Below are positions 40,830-53,800 of a DNA stretch of 64,000 nucleotides, piece by piece (the first letter of the stretch is position 1; the number at the start of each line of letters is the position of its first letter). Under the pieces are notes generated by a model, which was not told where the DNA came from, did not search any database, and saw nothing but the letters and a program-made list of their open reading frames with translations. This DNA is from Oreohelix idahoensis (lineage: Eukaryota; Mollusca; Gastropoda; Stylommatophora; Oreohelicidae): contig JAMPIV010015257.1 in the NCBI GenBank assembly GCA_024509875.1, positions 248,001 to 312,000 on the forward strand, read 5' to 3'. The translations under genes were made by a program, and so were the position numbers.

Positions 40830-43800
40830 CTTCTTCTTCTTCTTCTTGCGATCGCATCTTTGATGATTACACCGTCAGACGAGTTCTCATGATGAATTCG
40901 ACTGTTGTTTGAAGTTCCTCTTTAACTCATATAGCTTTGAGTTTAGTGTTGAGTCATTGGGCCAGTATATCTTTCTTAACTGGTCATACAGAGGACAGTC
41001 CTGTAGAACATGCTCAGCAGTTTGTTCGTTTAATCCACATGTGCACAGTGGTGAAGCAGACAATCGTAGCTTGTGCATGTGTTTATTCAGTTTGTTATGC
41101 CCTGTCCTGAGTCGAAAAATAGTTGTCTGTCCCTGCCGGTCGAGAGTGTGATAGTCGTCTTTGGGTTGGTTCTGTTCTCTTCTGATAGTCTGGATAGCTC
41201 TCTTTTTCTCAAAGTATGTGACTTCATTATCTTCTTGTTCACATTCTCCTCCCTTTTTTGCACGTTTATTTGCCTTTTCATTTTCGGGTACACCACAATG
41301 AGATGGTACCCACTGAAGTATGGTTCTCTTTTTGGCAGCTACCTTGTTTAGTTCATTTCTCAGATGCGGGAGTTTACCACCCTTGAGAGCTTGAGGACAG
41401 ACAGTGCATCTGTGAGGATGACTACCTGGTGGCAGTCAGAGTTGGTGTTATAAATCATATTTGCAGCTTGCTCTAGAGCTTGAACCTCAGCTGTATAGTT
41501 GGAACAGAATTTACCAGTGGGAATGTGCCTAGTCTCATAGTGGTTGTCAGGATATGAGATAAAGATACCGGCACCTCCATTCCTAACAGCATTAGTTGCT
41601 GATCCATCTGTATAGGCATGTATCCATGATTGATCGGGATAGCTTTCTTGGATCATACTCAATGTAGCAGTTCGTTTTTGCATATCATTATACTCACATC
41701 CACTTGTGAGACCACTGACTGATGTATTAATTTGGAGGGCACTGCTGGCCTGCTCCCATGGTACAAGGTATAGGGTGGGCTTCAGTGGTGTTGTCTTCAT
41801 GGATAGGTCTTCTTGATGCTGTCTTATAAGTCTTTTCCCCCGATGCACAAAGCTGCTACGCTTTAGACGTCCCAATGCCAGATCATCTAGTTTTGCCTTC
41901 ATTGGGTGCATTGGCATACTGTTGTACTTTTCCATCTGGATCATGGTTTTTTGTGTCTCTTCTATGGGACAATGTCTGTAATCCAGCAACCTTCTGCATC
42001 TCTGTTATTGGTGTAGTTTTCATGGCTCCTGTAATGAGCCTGAGAGCTTGATTTTGCACCTTGTCCAAAGACTGCAGATGTGAGTTAGCAGCTGATGACC
42101 ATGCTGCTGAGCTAAACTCTAAGTGTGGTCTTATTACTCCATTATCAATCTTCTTTAGATTTCGTTCATTTGCTCCCCAGTTGGTACCTGCTAATTTTCT
42201 GAGTATGCCTAGTCGTCTTCGGGCCTTTCCTTCTGCATTTTCAATATGCTTATTCCATGTAAGCCTTTGGTCAAATGTCACCCCAAGATAGGTGGGTAGC
42301 TTTCTTCCTTGATCAACGGTTGTCCCTCAGGTGTATGTTAGCTGATTTGTCCTTGGGGGCGAGGAGGGAGAACAGTGTTGTGGAGGTTTTGTCTGTGTTT
42401 ATTGTGATAAGCCATTTCTCTGCCCATGACACTAGCATGTCTGCTGCCCGCTGCATTCTATAATTTGCTGTGGTGACATTTTCATCAGCGCACCAGAGTA
42501 CTAGGTCATCTGCATATAAGGCAGCTTTAACTCCTGCAGGGAGATCTTTCACCAGGTCATTGATGTAAACAAGGAAGAGTGTTGGGGAAATTACTCCTCC
42601 TTGAGGTACCCCCTGATGGAGCAACACTTTTCTGCTCTGCAGACCGTCAAGAGTGACTCTAGTTCTCCTGTTATGCAAGTATGACTGGATCCATTTCATC
42701 ATGTTGCCTTGGATTCCACTTTCTCCTAAGTTTTGCAATGAGGCCATCTTTCCACACCTTGTCAAAGGCCTGCTTGAAGTCGACCCAGATCGTTAGGACC
42801 TTTTTCTTCTCCTGGAAGGCATCTTCTATTGCTTGAGACAAGTAAGTAACTTGGTCTTCTATACTGTAGCATTCTCTAAATCCAGCTTGTTCCGGCACCA
42901 GGATCTGCTCAGACTCTAAATACCATTTCAATCTGTGGTTGACTATTCGCTTAATAGTCTTCCCAACACAGCTTGTGAGACTGATTGGCCGGTAACTTGC
43001 AGCCTCGGTCTTACATTTCCCTTTCTTTAGTATGGGTATTGTGATGGCTTCTCTCCATACTTGGGGTACCGTTCCTTTCAACCAGCTGTGGTTAAATATC
43101 TCAAGCAGTTTTGTCTTTGCTGCTGAGCTCAGATTTACTAGCATTTCGTTGCTGATTTTGTCTGGGCCGGGTGACTTTTGAAACTTAAGCTTGGAAATAG
43201 CCTTCTGTAGTTCTCCTAGTGTGATGGGTTCCCTCATTGGGGCAGGAGTATCTGTCTGTCCCATGGTTGCCAGTATTTCTTTTCTTATCTCTCTCTGATG
43301 GTCTATGTTAATGGGTAAGTTGCTTTCTGAACTGTATCTTCTAGCAAACAAGTCTGCAGCTTGTTTTCCTCTGAAAAGTTTGCCACCTTCATCCAATGTG
43401 ATAGTCTGCCTTGGTGAGGAATGCTCTTCATTTAGAGACTTGACTAATCTCCAAAGTTTCCTGCCGTCTTTCTCAAGGTTCAGCGATGCCGTTTTAGTTC
43501 TCCAGCTTTTCCGCTTTTCTTCTAGCTTTGTTCTCTGAAACTCTGCTACAGCCTTTTTCCATTTGTTGTGAGTTTCAAGTGAAGGCTGAGACTCTGCGTC
43601 CTTTCTAGCCTTGTCCATAGCTTCCTGACGTTCTTGGAGTGTGCTGGACCAGTATGGTATGTAGTTACGCCGGCATCCTTTGGGAATGGTTTCTTTTGCA
43701 GCTTGTAGTATGCATCTGTTGAAGTCTTTTACCACTTCATTAATGTCTCTGTTCTGTACCTTGAGGGTAGACAGCAGCGTGTTCACCTGATGCCTGAATA

Positions 43801-45845
43801 ACCCCCAGTTGGCTTTTTTGTAGTTCCATCTTGTAATGGCTGGGCCTGTACTGAGAGTTGCACTCTGGACAGTAAGAAAGATTGGGCGATGGTCGCTTCC
43901 CCCTAGTTGGTCTCCTACTTCTCTACTAATAGATCCAGCTATATCTGGTGTGGAGAAGGCAAGATCTGGTGTTGAGGTTGTGTGCCATCCTCTGGAGTAG
44001 AAGGTAGGAGTATCTGTGGCATTATTGACTAGGATTAGGGAGTGATCATCTTGCCAAGTTTCAACCTCTTCACCTCTGTGATCCAGATGGTTATAGCCCC
44101 AGCTCTGGGAGTGGCTATTAAAGTCTCCAACTGCTATAAAGTTGGTGGCTGGTACCTGTATAGAGCTGAGACTCAGGGGTTTGTTGTTCGGACAGTAATA
44201 GTTCAGGAGTTCTATTTCCATCTTGTCTACCTTTATCTGCAGCAGCTGATATTCTGCTCCATCCATGAAGGTTTTCCTTTCGTGTGCAGGAATGTTATTC
44301 CTTACAAGAGTAAGTACTCCTCCTTTTCGTCTATCTTTTCTGTCGGATCTGAAGCATTGATATCCCCTTATTTTAAAGGTTTGATCTGCTTTCAAGTGAG
44401 TCTCTTGGATACAGCAAACACTGACTTGCTTCTCATACAAGATGTTTTCCAGCTCTGTCTTTTTGCTGTATCCAGCCTGCTTGCTGTTCACTCCCTCTGC
44501 ATTCCAGTGCATTATGACAAGTGGCACTCTGGGTTTCTCTTTTTCTGTTTTGTTTTGGTCAGTAGTTCTCCTCCGCCGTCTGCTGACTCCACAAGACGGT
44601 CTAGAGGGTCCTCCAGTAGCTGAGGGTGGGCTCTGTCGAGGCTCAGAGCCCGGCACTGCACCTGCCTGGTGGAGCTCCACAGGGCGAGCACCAGAACGAG
44701 ATTTATTTGACGGTGTACTCTCCATAGAAAAAAAAAAAAGCGAGTTGCATGATACTGTGGTTTCCGGTGCGCCTTCTGGCCCAGTATCTACGACTTTAGC
44801 ACCTGCTCAACGGGAGAGTGGGCTCATCCCTAATCTGTTTATGTTCCCAGTAGTAGACTATTCGCAAGCAGCCTGGGGGTGTCACTGCTCTGCGCGGACC
44901 TTGTTTACCGAGGCGGCGTCCGAGCTCGTATGGTGAAAATATGGTTGCGTTATCTTCAAAATAGCCCTGTCTTTCCCGTGGCTTTTCTGCCATCCTGCAA
45001 CTTTGAGTTAGGGAGTTCTGAGCTCCAGTCTCTTTCCAGGCGTTTTATCCTGGCCTGGCACGCATACAGAGGACCCCACTTCTGGTTCTAAGTTAGCAGT
45101 TGGGGATAGGTGGGGTAGCACACTGTGCATTCCCCGTCATCCAGGGGGCTCTCCAACTATGCAGAGCTTGCACAATGCTGTGCTCTGGTTTTGGGCTCTC
45201 CCAAGGAATCCTCACGTCCTGCACAGAGCCACTTCCAGATACCCACCACCTGCCAACCCTCCATTGTAGAAATCTCCTGCATGCGGCCATCCAGTCAAGA
45301 GCCAGTATTAAGTCTGGTGCCCAAGTGATCCCCCCAAGCTCAGTGTGCATTGCTGGGTTCTCATCATGCTGCAACACAGGGGGGATTGTGATGCTCAGCC
45401 ATCTCTCTCAATTCTGCACCGATAAGTGACATCGGGGACTTAACTGTGCCTCAGTGCTGGGAGGCCCCGTTTCCGGGTACACCACACACAGCCAATTGAG
45501 GCAACGGTCGCCGTGGGCGTGATAGACGACAAACAGTGAAGAATGAGGCAAGAAAGCATTTAACCCATGAAGTGGGGGTGGATTGGTGCAGACCAGAGCA
45601 TGTACCACTCGCCGGTGGGTTCTGCATCTACACCTATAGGGTTCCACCCACTCCTCAGCCCATTTAGTCTGGCCCCTCACCCAGGACCTGTCCGGCTTGG
45701 GTGACCCTGCCAGGAGTAAAACTCCCGCCGGCATAGCTCCCGGGATCATTGGGGCGCTCAAGCTCTCCAACCACGGCAAGGTAGGCTTACATGTGGAGAG
45801 TTCTCCTAGATGAACTGCCATCTATTGCACACAATAAAAGTGGAT
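40830..45845 (-). mobile_element. I-superfamily LINE, copy A, with long 5' region
   Basis: About 5 kb from a CTTCTTCTTC (GAAGAAGAAG) 3' end to a 5' region that extends about 330 bp further than copy B. The 5' region contains a small frame starting ATGGCAGAAAAGCC (44796-44993, 65 aa, MAEKPRERQGYFEDNATIF) and, further 5', an open frame at 45408-45821 (MAVHLGELSTCKPTLPWLES) of unknown meaning. The large ORF follows at 44725. The 5' boundary at about 45845 is approximate and I found no target-site duplication. Confidence 0.85.
40887..44725 (-). pseudogene. Copy A LINE polyprotein: AP endonuclease, reverse transcriptase, RNase H (frameshifted)
   Basis: Begins MESTPSNKSR. Endonuclease blocks: MHWNAEGVNS, CCIQETHLKAD, GDFNSHSQSWG and GGSDHRPIFL. 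RT blocks: KFQKSPGPDKISNEML, SYRPISLTSCVGK, WVDFKQAFDKVW, GVPQGGVISPTLFLVYINDL and the catalytic LYADDLVLWC. RNase H blocks: HAYTDGSATN, TAEVQALEQAA and LTDALSV. The RNase H after RT places it in the I superfamily (I/Nimb-like). Against copy B, an extra T at about 42720 breaks the frame after AKLRRK; 3-bp and 1-bp indels follow near 42310-42370, another at about 41950, and a lost C near 40935 shifts the C-terminus. Dead but young-looking. Confidence 0.93.
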
Positions 45846-45895
45846 GGTCAATTATCACTAATTCGTAATTCATCACGTTTTTTTTATTTTTATAA

Positions 45896-46015
45896 TAAAG
45901 TTTTGCCTCGTTTTGGCGAGGCGCGTCCCGTTCAACCTAGTTGGTTATATTAGGGCGCATGTCCAAACATAAAAGACCCTTAGGTCTGGGGTTTTATCAC
46001 GTCGTACGTAACTAT
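45896..46015. repeat. Short interspersed repeat (partner at 49398-49500)
   Basis: Shares TTTTGCCTC(G/A)TTTTGGC, then GTCCCGTTCA, AGTTATATTAGGG/GGTTATATTAGGG, TTGTCCAAA/ATGTCCAAA and ACC(C)TTAGGT with the 49.4-kb copy, same strand. About 100 bp, class unknown. Confidence 0.7.
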
Positions 46016-46242
46016 AAAAGCAGAAAAGCTACACATTAAAACACAGGACCAAAGTAACTCTTCACTATAATGTTGTATGTATCGACAAAAGTATACAAGA
46101 AGAAATGCAAATGCTTGCGTCACACAATTCAGGCATGCTCATTTTTGCTGATTATTAATAATTAAGGCACTTCATTCTCAATATCTGACTCTACAAATCA
46201 TATTCAAACTATAACATTTAATCCAGGTCTATATCCTTTAAT

Positions 46243-46505
46243 GGGAGCCGCGATACCGCAGTGGTTAGTGTACTGGCTTCCTAGCTCAGTGGTCCATGGT
46301 TCGATCCCCAGTTGAGGTGGGATTTTTTACCGCAAACGGCTCCGGGGTCAACTCAGCCTCATGAATTGGGTACCAGAGCAACTCTGGGAAGGTTAAGGTG
46401 GCCGGCATGATGCTGACCACATCATCCCTAGTGTGCCGGTGGTCAAGAAAATATGGGTCTAACACCATATTCCCAATATGCCTCAATGGGCGTGTAACGG
46501 GATCC
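46243..46505 (+). mobile_element. tRNA-derived SINE, full-length-looking
   Basis: Starts GGGAGCCGCGATACCGCAGT; box A-like GCAGTGGTTAGTGTA and box B-like GGTTCGATCCC are properly spaced. The body holds GAATTGGGTACCAGAGCAAC and GGCCGGCATGATGCTGACC; a fragment of the same family is at 34677-34806. Followed at once by the interspersed repeat at 46505-46830. Confidence 0.85.
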
Positions 46506-46830
46506 CTGTATCCTTTTTATTCGAACACCCGAAAACTGAAATATTCTGAAAATCGAAAGTTTCTTTTGGCTAATTTTCTACCACAATTTGGATGATTTCT
46601 GACTATTTTCAGTGACTGTGCTATTTCAAACAAATGTTGGGTGATTTTAGGCTATTTCTGAAACTTTTTGGATGACTTTGGGCTATTCTGGATGATTGGG
46701 CTATACTGAACACATTTGGATGACTTTGGGCTACTTTATGAACGCGATTAGGGTGACATCTGAAAACCTGAAAAATCTGGTTTCCAAAACAAAGCTGAGA
46801 ATTTGTGATAAAAGGATACAGACCTGTATA
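46505..46830 (+). repeat. Interspersed repeat with internal GGATGACTTTGGGCTA motif
   Basis: Partner of 19890-20120. Here the motif GGATGACTTTGGGCTA or variants recurs about five times in 46570-46735, so the longer length reflects internal tandem growth. Confidence 0.65.
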
Positions 46831-48689
46831 TAACAGATGCTGGCATTAATCGTTCTATGGTTCTTTGTTAGTGTCGCGAGAGGTTTGGATGTTATTAAAA
46901 TTACAGATATCCTGGACAAATAGGTGTATCAGAGGATACCAGGATAGGGCCAGGTAAGAGACTGGTCTTATAAGAAATACCCCCTTCTCTGAAAAAGAGT
47001 AAGGGTGTATCGACATCAAAGTGGGGTCAAGCTATGTAAATCTTCAGGTATGATGATAGTGTTTGGTCCTGAAGATCTATCTGCTACCTCTCATGATCCC
47101 AAAATGATTAATGGTTATATATATATATGTTTGTGTGGCTAATTATCTAGGGGTAAATTAAATTAGTTATAGGTAATAACTATCAAACAGAACATTAACT
47201 TAATTACAATAATTAAGTAAGACTGAATGAAAGTATTTACAATTTAATTGTTCCTAAACCCGGTTTCTTTTGGTTAGGAAAACTCAAAATTTGTTTATAA
47301 TGTATTTACAAAATGAAATAAATAAGATGGAATGTTATCCATAACAAGGCAAAATTATGCTTGTATATTTAGTTATATAAGTAATTAAAGTTCATTCACT
47401 AGTTCACACTCTTGATATCAATGTCCCTGGCTGGTAACATAATAGGATTCGATTATGGTCCTCTGTGAGTCATCATGAATAATGTTGACTTCTATAATAA
47501 GTCTGTATTATAATAGTGTTACTTTTAGTCTTTACTGCTTTTTATTTTCTTTATTCTGATTCTTTGTATGGTTGCTACTGGATAATCTGTCAAGTGGATC
47601 TATATCCACTTAACTGACATGAAGTCTGAGACACCTCCAATCCTGGTTTGGTTCGCACAGAATATGAACTCCAGGCTGGGATATGTGGCTTTCGCTCTAT
47701 CAAACTGGAGAACAATACACCACCATAGCTCCTCTCACATGTGTGTCTCATGAACTTGAAAGATACCAGGACAAAACTCTCAGGCAATAATACACAAGCT
47801 GAGACAGGCCTCAACGGGAATCTAGTTCTGCGTCAGGTCAGAATGGCAAAAGACTTTGCATTTACCGTTTGCTAGATTCATTCAGCTTGGTATCTCTTTC
47901 AAATAATAGTGGCTGACTTCCTAAGTCCCTGTTTCTATATATAGAGCTGCATCCGACCAATCGGAGCAGGGTCAAAAAAAATATTTTAAGAATCTTACTC
48001 TAAAGGATTTCCAGCCTGCCCGTACAACGTGACTAATTTTTAATATTTTATATTTCATTTATTATTGGCCTGATTTTAATTATTTAAAGTGATAATTAAA
48101 CGGCCAATTTATCTCTATCGTTATATATGTATATTCTTTTAAGTATTTCCTGGCATTTCAATCTAGGTAATTTTTAAGTAATTAAATCGGGTGCTACCCT
48201 GATGGAAAAATATCACTAAACCAATTTTTCTCTTTAAATGACTTACTTTTATGAGGCCAGCTTGGTATCTATTTCTTAAGTGATATATCAGGTGTTATAA
48301 TAGCTATGTATTTATTTTTATTTATCGCTATGCTTTAAGAAATAAAATAACTCCTTCCCACCAAAAACACAGAATAGGCCCTTTCTGCTTAATATAAAAG
48401 GTATCTTTATAGACACTAGAAAAGGAGCGTTCTGAATGGCCATTATATTTGGACCTTTATCCTAGATTGAGCGCGGAAAATATGACCGTGTTGTTTATAC
48501 AGATTCAAATTACGACAGTTAGTAGTTTAAGAATGAAATAAATAATATAATATTACAAACTGGAAAAGGAAATACAACAAGACTGGTTGTCAATACACAA
48601 CAAGCAGTTGAGTGAGAACAAAAACTGGTAAGCAGCCCCCAAGTTTGCATGACATAATGTGAAATTTTAAAATTTATCATTTCTGCTAC
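46831..48689. other. Unassigned AT-rich stretch
   Basis: No recognisable gene. A short TATATATATA run lies at about 47117. Confidence 0.45.
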
Positions 48690-49045
48690 AACAACCAAGC
48701 TACAGGCTATCATAAATGGGTGCTTGCAAAGAATAGTGGGATTGAAATGGTATGACAAGATCACTGATGTGGAACTTATGACAAGAACCAGACAAGTGCC
48801 AGTGGAACAAGAGATGGATAAGACACATTGAGGAAATCTGCAGATAGTATTACAAGGCAGTCCTTGTTCTGGAATTCCCAGGGTAAGAGTGGAACAGATA
48901 GACCAAAGAACACACGGAGAACAGAACTGGAGACAAGACATGACAGGGATGAGGAAGACATGGAGAGACCTTGAGCTGATGGTATGGGACAGGAAGACTT
49001 GGCATAAGTTTGTTGAAGGCCTGTGCTCACTGAGGTGCAGTTAAG
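48690..49045 (+). mobile_element. LINE 3' fragment (WIGHTLRK family)
   Basis: Matches 10335-10735: GTATGACAAGATCACTGATG, CCAGTGGAACAAGAGATGGA, ACGGAGAACAGAACTGGAGA and GTTTGTTGAAGGCCTGTGCT. Frameshifts throughout; ends near GAGGTGCAGTTAAG. Confidence 0.78.
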
Positions 49046-49397
49046 CAGTATTTAAATATGTTTTGATATTATATTCTACTGATGAATCATTTTGCTTTTT
49101 GTTTTGCTACAGAAATATGGCATGTCTTACATCTAAAATTCAAACCTCCTAATAAACTAACTAATCTTTATTTCACCAGGGTATAGAAACAGGTGAAAGA
49201 TTGTGTCACATTTACTCAGGAATATTATTGCCAGAGTTTGATAGTCATAGTTTGTTGTCAAATGATGGGAGCGATGAAGGAATGTTGGATACATTAGATC
49301 TAGCTGATCAGTGGGCACTGCCCTAGCCTGGTTCTTCAAAAAGCAACAGAAACAGATCTGCAACAAAGTCACACATGGAAGATTTAAAAAAAAACAA

Positions 49398-49500
49398 AAA
49401 AATTTTGCCTCATTTTGGCAAGATGGGTCCCGTTCATCTTAGTCAGTTATATTAGGGTGCTTGTCCAAATATAAAGGACCTTTAGGTGTAATAATAACAT
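49398..49500. repeat. Short interspersed repeat (partner at 45896-46015)
   Basis: ATTTTGCCTCATTTTGGCAA and later AGTTATATTAGGGTGC align with the other copy. Confidence 0.68.
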
Positions 49501-49574
49501 AAAAGATGAAATTAGACAAACTGTTAAAACCTGAAACAGCTGTCAACAGTTTTTATTATAATATTATTCTAGTT

Positions 49575-50010
49575 TAGAGAAGGAAATGTCGAAATTGTCC
49601 TCTTTTCACACAACATGCCTAAGAAAAATTCTCTGAATCTTTTGGCCTAATATCATCACCAACCAAGATCTGCTTACTCGGAGCAAGCAAGAGGACATGC
49701 ACACCATCATAGCTGGCAGACGCTGGAGCTGGGTTGGCCATGTCCTCAGAAGAGACCCCGATGCCATCACAAGAACAGCTATGCTATGGACCCCTGAAGG
49801 AAAACAAAAGAGAGGCCGACCAAAAACAACTTGGCGGAGGACTGTGGAGGCTGAGATGCAAAGAATGAACCAGAGTTGGGGCACTGTACGAAGGATGGCC
49901 GCCGACCGAGCAAAGTGGAATCAATTTGTTGTTGCCCTACAAGACGCCACCAGGCATAATGGTCACTGACTGCTTTGACGGTCGGCGGCTAAGGATCAAA
50001 GAAGAAGATT
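49575..50010 (+). mobile_element. LINE 3' end with RT C-terminal domain
   Basis: Frame 49697-49969 reads MHTIIAGRRWSWVGHVLRRD, TRTAMLWTPEGKQKRGRPKT and RTVEAEMQRMNQSWGTVRRM to ATRHNGH and stop, closely matching the minus-strand copy at 6334-6744. Upstream, 49590-49680 continues the same protein (KLSSFHT, LRKIL) with frame breaks. Ends in AAAGAAGAAGA after GGCGGCTAAGGATC. Confidence 0.88.
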
Positions 50011-50535
50011 TTAGTTTACTTGTCTTAAAATTACAAACTCCAATATTGTATACACAGTGCAGTCCAGATAAGTAGAAGTCTCTGGGACCATCCAAAATAC
50101 ATCTACTTATCCAAATTCTGCTCAAAGATGGACATTTACATCAGAATAAGATGTAAAACGAGAAGCAATTATTTTCACCATTCAGAAACCATGATTTTAA
50201 TTCTAAATTTTCATTTCTGCATCACTTAAAGTTTACAAAAAACAATTTAGCGAAGCCTAAAAAATAGTGCCAAGTTAATTGTTAGTAGCACAGTAGCAAG
50301 TGTGAAAACTTTTGAATTTATGTATGTATTGGCTTAGTATTTATGCATGCTCTGTTAGAGGTTCCTACACGGATTCCCATGTAAGAGTTGCCTGCTGTCT
50401 AGTGTTTTCCTTCCTCCTTTCTTACGAGTGCCTGCCAAATAATGTCTTACGTTTATTATTTACTATTCACTGGCCTCGGGTTTCACTCTTTGTTTTTCTT
50501 CAGATCTCGAATATGTAGTCCCATATTTGCCTGAG

Positions 50536-50708
50536 TTTCTTCTTCCTTCACCCTCAGACATCAACTTGAATATGTTCAAAGAAAGCAGTGGTCAGTCTGA
50601 GGCTGTTGGTATCTCCGTAGAGCTTTTCTAGGAATGGCCCTGGTGATGGCTATATGTGCTTCCATGTTCCTTGTATGTTGGGCATCTTTGAAGAAGAAGT
50701 CATTTTCT
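50536..50708 (-). mobile_element. RNase-H LINE 3' end stub
   Basis: Complement matches the end of 57563-58250 (AGATGCCCAACATA, GAGATACCAACAG, TTCAAGTTGATGTCTGAGG). No coding left. Confidence 0.75.
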
Positions 50709-50872
50709 AGCAAACTGAGGTGAAACAGTGTTCGCACAGTCGGCCTGACGATTACGTGCTTCCTGGTTTAAGGAATGTTAGCACTGTAGTGTACTGACGG
50801 AAACTCGGACATTTATTAACCTGTTATCACCTGTTCACCAAAATAAACTGTGCACGGCCACATAGTACTGTA

Positions 50873-50883
50873 ACCTAGGTGAT
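50873..50883. repeat. Target-site duplication of LINE copy B, left
   Basis: ACCTAGGTGAT, identical to 55556-55566. Confidence 0.93.
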
Positions 50884-53800
50884 CTTCTTCTTCTTGCGAT
50901 CGCATCTTTGATGATTACACCGTCAGACGAGTTCTCATGATGAATTCGACTGTTGTTTGAAGTTCCTCTTTAACTCCATATAGCTTTGAGTTTAGTGTTG
51001 AGTCATTGGGCCAGTATATCTTTCTTAACTGGTCATACAGAGGACAGTCCTGTAGAACATGCTCAGCAGTTTGTTCGTTTAATCCACATGTGCACAGTGG
51101 TGAAGCAGACAATCGTAGCTTGTGCATGTGTTTATTCAGTTTGTTATGCCCTGTCCTGAGTCGAAAAATAGTTATCTGTCCCTGCCGGTCGAGAGTGTGA
51201 TAGTCGTCTTTGGGTTGGTTATGTTCTCTTCTGATAGTCTGGATAGCTCTCTTTTTCTCAAAGTATGTGACTTCATTATCTTCTTGTTCACATTCTCCTC
51301 CCTTTTTTTGCAAGTTTATCTGCCTTTTCATTTCCGGGTACACCACAATGAGATGGTACCCACTGAAGTATGGTTCTCTTTTTGGCAGCTACCGTGTTTA
51401 GTTCATTTCTCAGATGCGGGAGTTTACCACCCTTGAGAGCTTGCAGGACAGACAGTGCATCTGTGAGGATGACTACCTGGTGGCAGTCAGAGTTGGTGTT
51501 ATAAATCATATTTGCAGCTTGCTCTAGAGCTTGAACCTCAGCTGTATAGTTGGAACAGAATTTACCAGTGGGAATGTGCCTAGTCTCATAGTGGTTGTCA
51601 GGATATGAGATAAAGATACCGGCACCTCCATTCCTAACAGCATTAGTTGCTGATCCATCTGTATAGGCATGTATCCATGATTGATCGGGATAGCTTTCTT
51701 GGATCATACTCAATGTAGCAGTTCGTTTTTGCAGATCATTATACTCACATCCACTTGTGAGACCACTGACTGATGTATTAATTTGGAGGGCACTGCTGGC
51801 CTGCTCCCATGGTACAGGGTATAGGGTGGGCTTCAGTGGTGTTGTCTTCATGGATAGGTCTTCTTGATGCTGTCTTATAAGTCTTTTCCCCCGATGCACA
51901 AAGCTGCTACGCTTTAGACGTCCCAATGCCAGATCATCTAGTCTTGCCTTCATTGGGTGCATTGGCATACTGTTGTACTTTTCCATCTGGATCATGGTTT
52001 TTGTGTCTCTTCTATGGGACAATGTCTGTAATCCAGCAACCTTCTGCATCTCTGTTATTGGTGTAGTTTTCATGGCTCCTGTAATGAGCCTGAGAGCTTG
52101 ATTTTGCACCTTGTCCAAAGACTGCAGATGTGAGTTAGCAGCTGATGACCATGCTGCTGAGCTAAACTCTAAGTGTGGTCTTATTACTCCATTGTAAATC
52201 TTCTTTAGATTTCGTTCATTTGCTCCCCAGTTGGTACCTGCTAATTTTCTGAGTATGCCTAGTCATCTTCGGGCCTTTCCTTCTGCGTTTTCAATATGCT
52301 TATTCCATGTAAGCCTTTGGTCAAATGTCACCCCAAGATAGGTGGGGTAGCTTTCTTCCTTGATCACGGTTGTCCCTAGGTGTATGTTAGCTGATTTGTC
52401 CTTGGGGGCGAGGGAGAACAGTGTTGTGGAGGTTTTGTCTGTGTTTATTGTGATAAGCCATTTCTCTGCCCATGACACTAGCATGTCTGCTGCCCGCTGC
52501 ATTCTATAATTTGCTGTGGTGACATTTTCATCAGCGCACCAGAGTACTAGGTCATCTGCATATAAGGCAGCTTTAACTCCTGCAGGGAGATCTTTCACCA
52601 GGTCATTGATGTAAACAAGGAAGAGTGTTGGGGAAATTACTCCTCCTTGAGGTACCCCCTGATGGAGCAACACTTTTCTGCTCTGCAGACCGTCAAGAGT
52701 GACTCTAGTTCTCCTGTTATGCAAGTATGACTGGATCCATTTCATCATGTTGCCTTGGATTCCACTTCTCCTAAGTTTTGCAATGAGGCCATCTTTCCAC
52801 ACCTTGTCAAAGGCTTGCTTGAAGTCGACCCAGATCGTTAGGACCTTTTTCTTCTCCTGGAAGGCATCTTCTATTGCTTGAAACAAGTAAGTAACTTGGT
52901 CTTCTATACTGTAGCATTCTCTAAATCCAGCTTGTTCCGGCACCAGGATCTGCTCAGACTCTAAATACCATTTCAATCTGTGGTTGACTATTCGCTCCAT
53001 AGTCTTCCCAACACAGCTTGTGAGACTGATTGGCCGGTAACTTGCAGCCTCGGTCTTACATTTCCCTTTCTTTAGTATGGGTATCGTGATGGCTTCTCTC
53101 CATACTTGGGGTACCGTTCCTTTCAACCAGCTGTGGTTGAATATCTCAAGCAGTTTTGTCTTTGCTGCTGAGCTCAGATTTACTAGCATTTCGTTGCTGA
53201 TTTTGTCTGGGCCGGGTGACTTTTGAAACTTAAGCTTGGAAATAGCCTTCTGTAGTTCTCCTAGTGTGATGGGTTCCCTCATTGGGGCAGGAGTATCTGT
53301 CTGTCCCATGGTTGCCAGTATTTCTTTTCTTATCTCTCTCTGATGATCTATGTTAATGGGTAAGTTGCTTTCTGAACTGTATCTTCTAGCAAACAAGTCT
53401 GCAGCTTGTTTTCCTCTGAAAAGTTTGCCACCTTCATCCAATGTGATAGTCTGCCTAGGTGAGGAACGCTCTTCATTTAGAGACTTGACTAATCTCCAAA
53501 GTTTCCTGCCGTCTTTCTCAAGGTTCAGCGATGCCGTTTTAGTTCTCCAGCTTTTCCGTTTTTCTTCTAGCTTTGTTCTCTGAAACTCTGCTACAGCCTT
53601 TTTCCATTTGTTGTGAGTTTCAAGTGAAGGCTGAGACTCTGCGTCCTTTCTAGCCCTGTCCATAGCTTCCTGACGTTCTTGGAGTGTGCTGGACCAGTAT
53701 GGTATGTAGTTACGCCGGCATCCTTTGGGAATGGTTTCTTTTGCAGCTTGTAGTATGCATCTGTTGAAGTCTTTTACCACTTCATTAATGTCTCTGTTCT

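Noticed and set aside
42061..44623. Plus-strand frames of 60-193 aa opposite the LINE ORFs (for example 44042-44623 and 54087-54668)
   Set aside because: Antisense shadows of the endonuclease-RT frame; they occur in both copies only because the copies are homologous.
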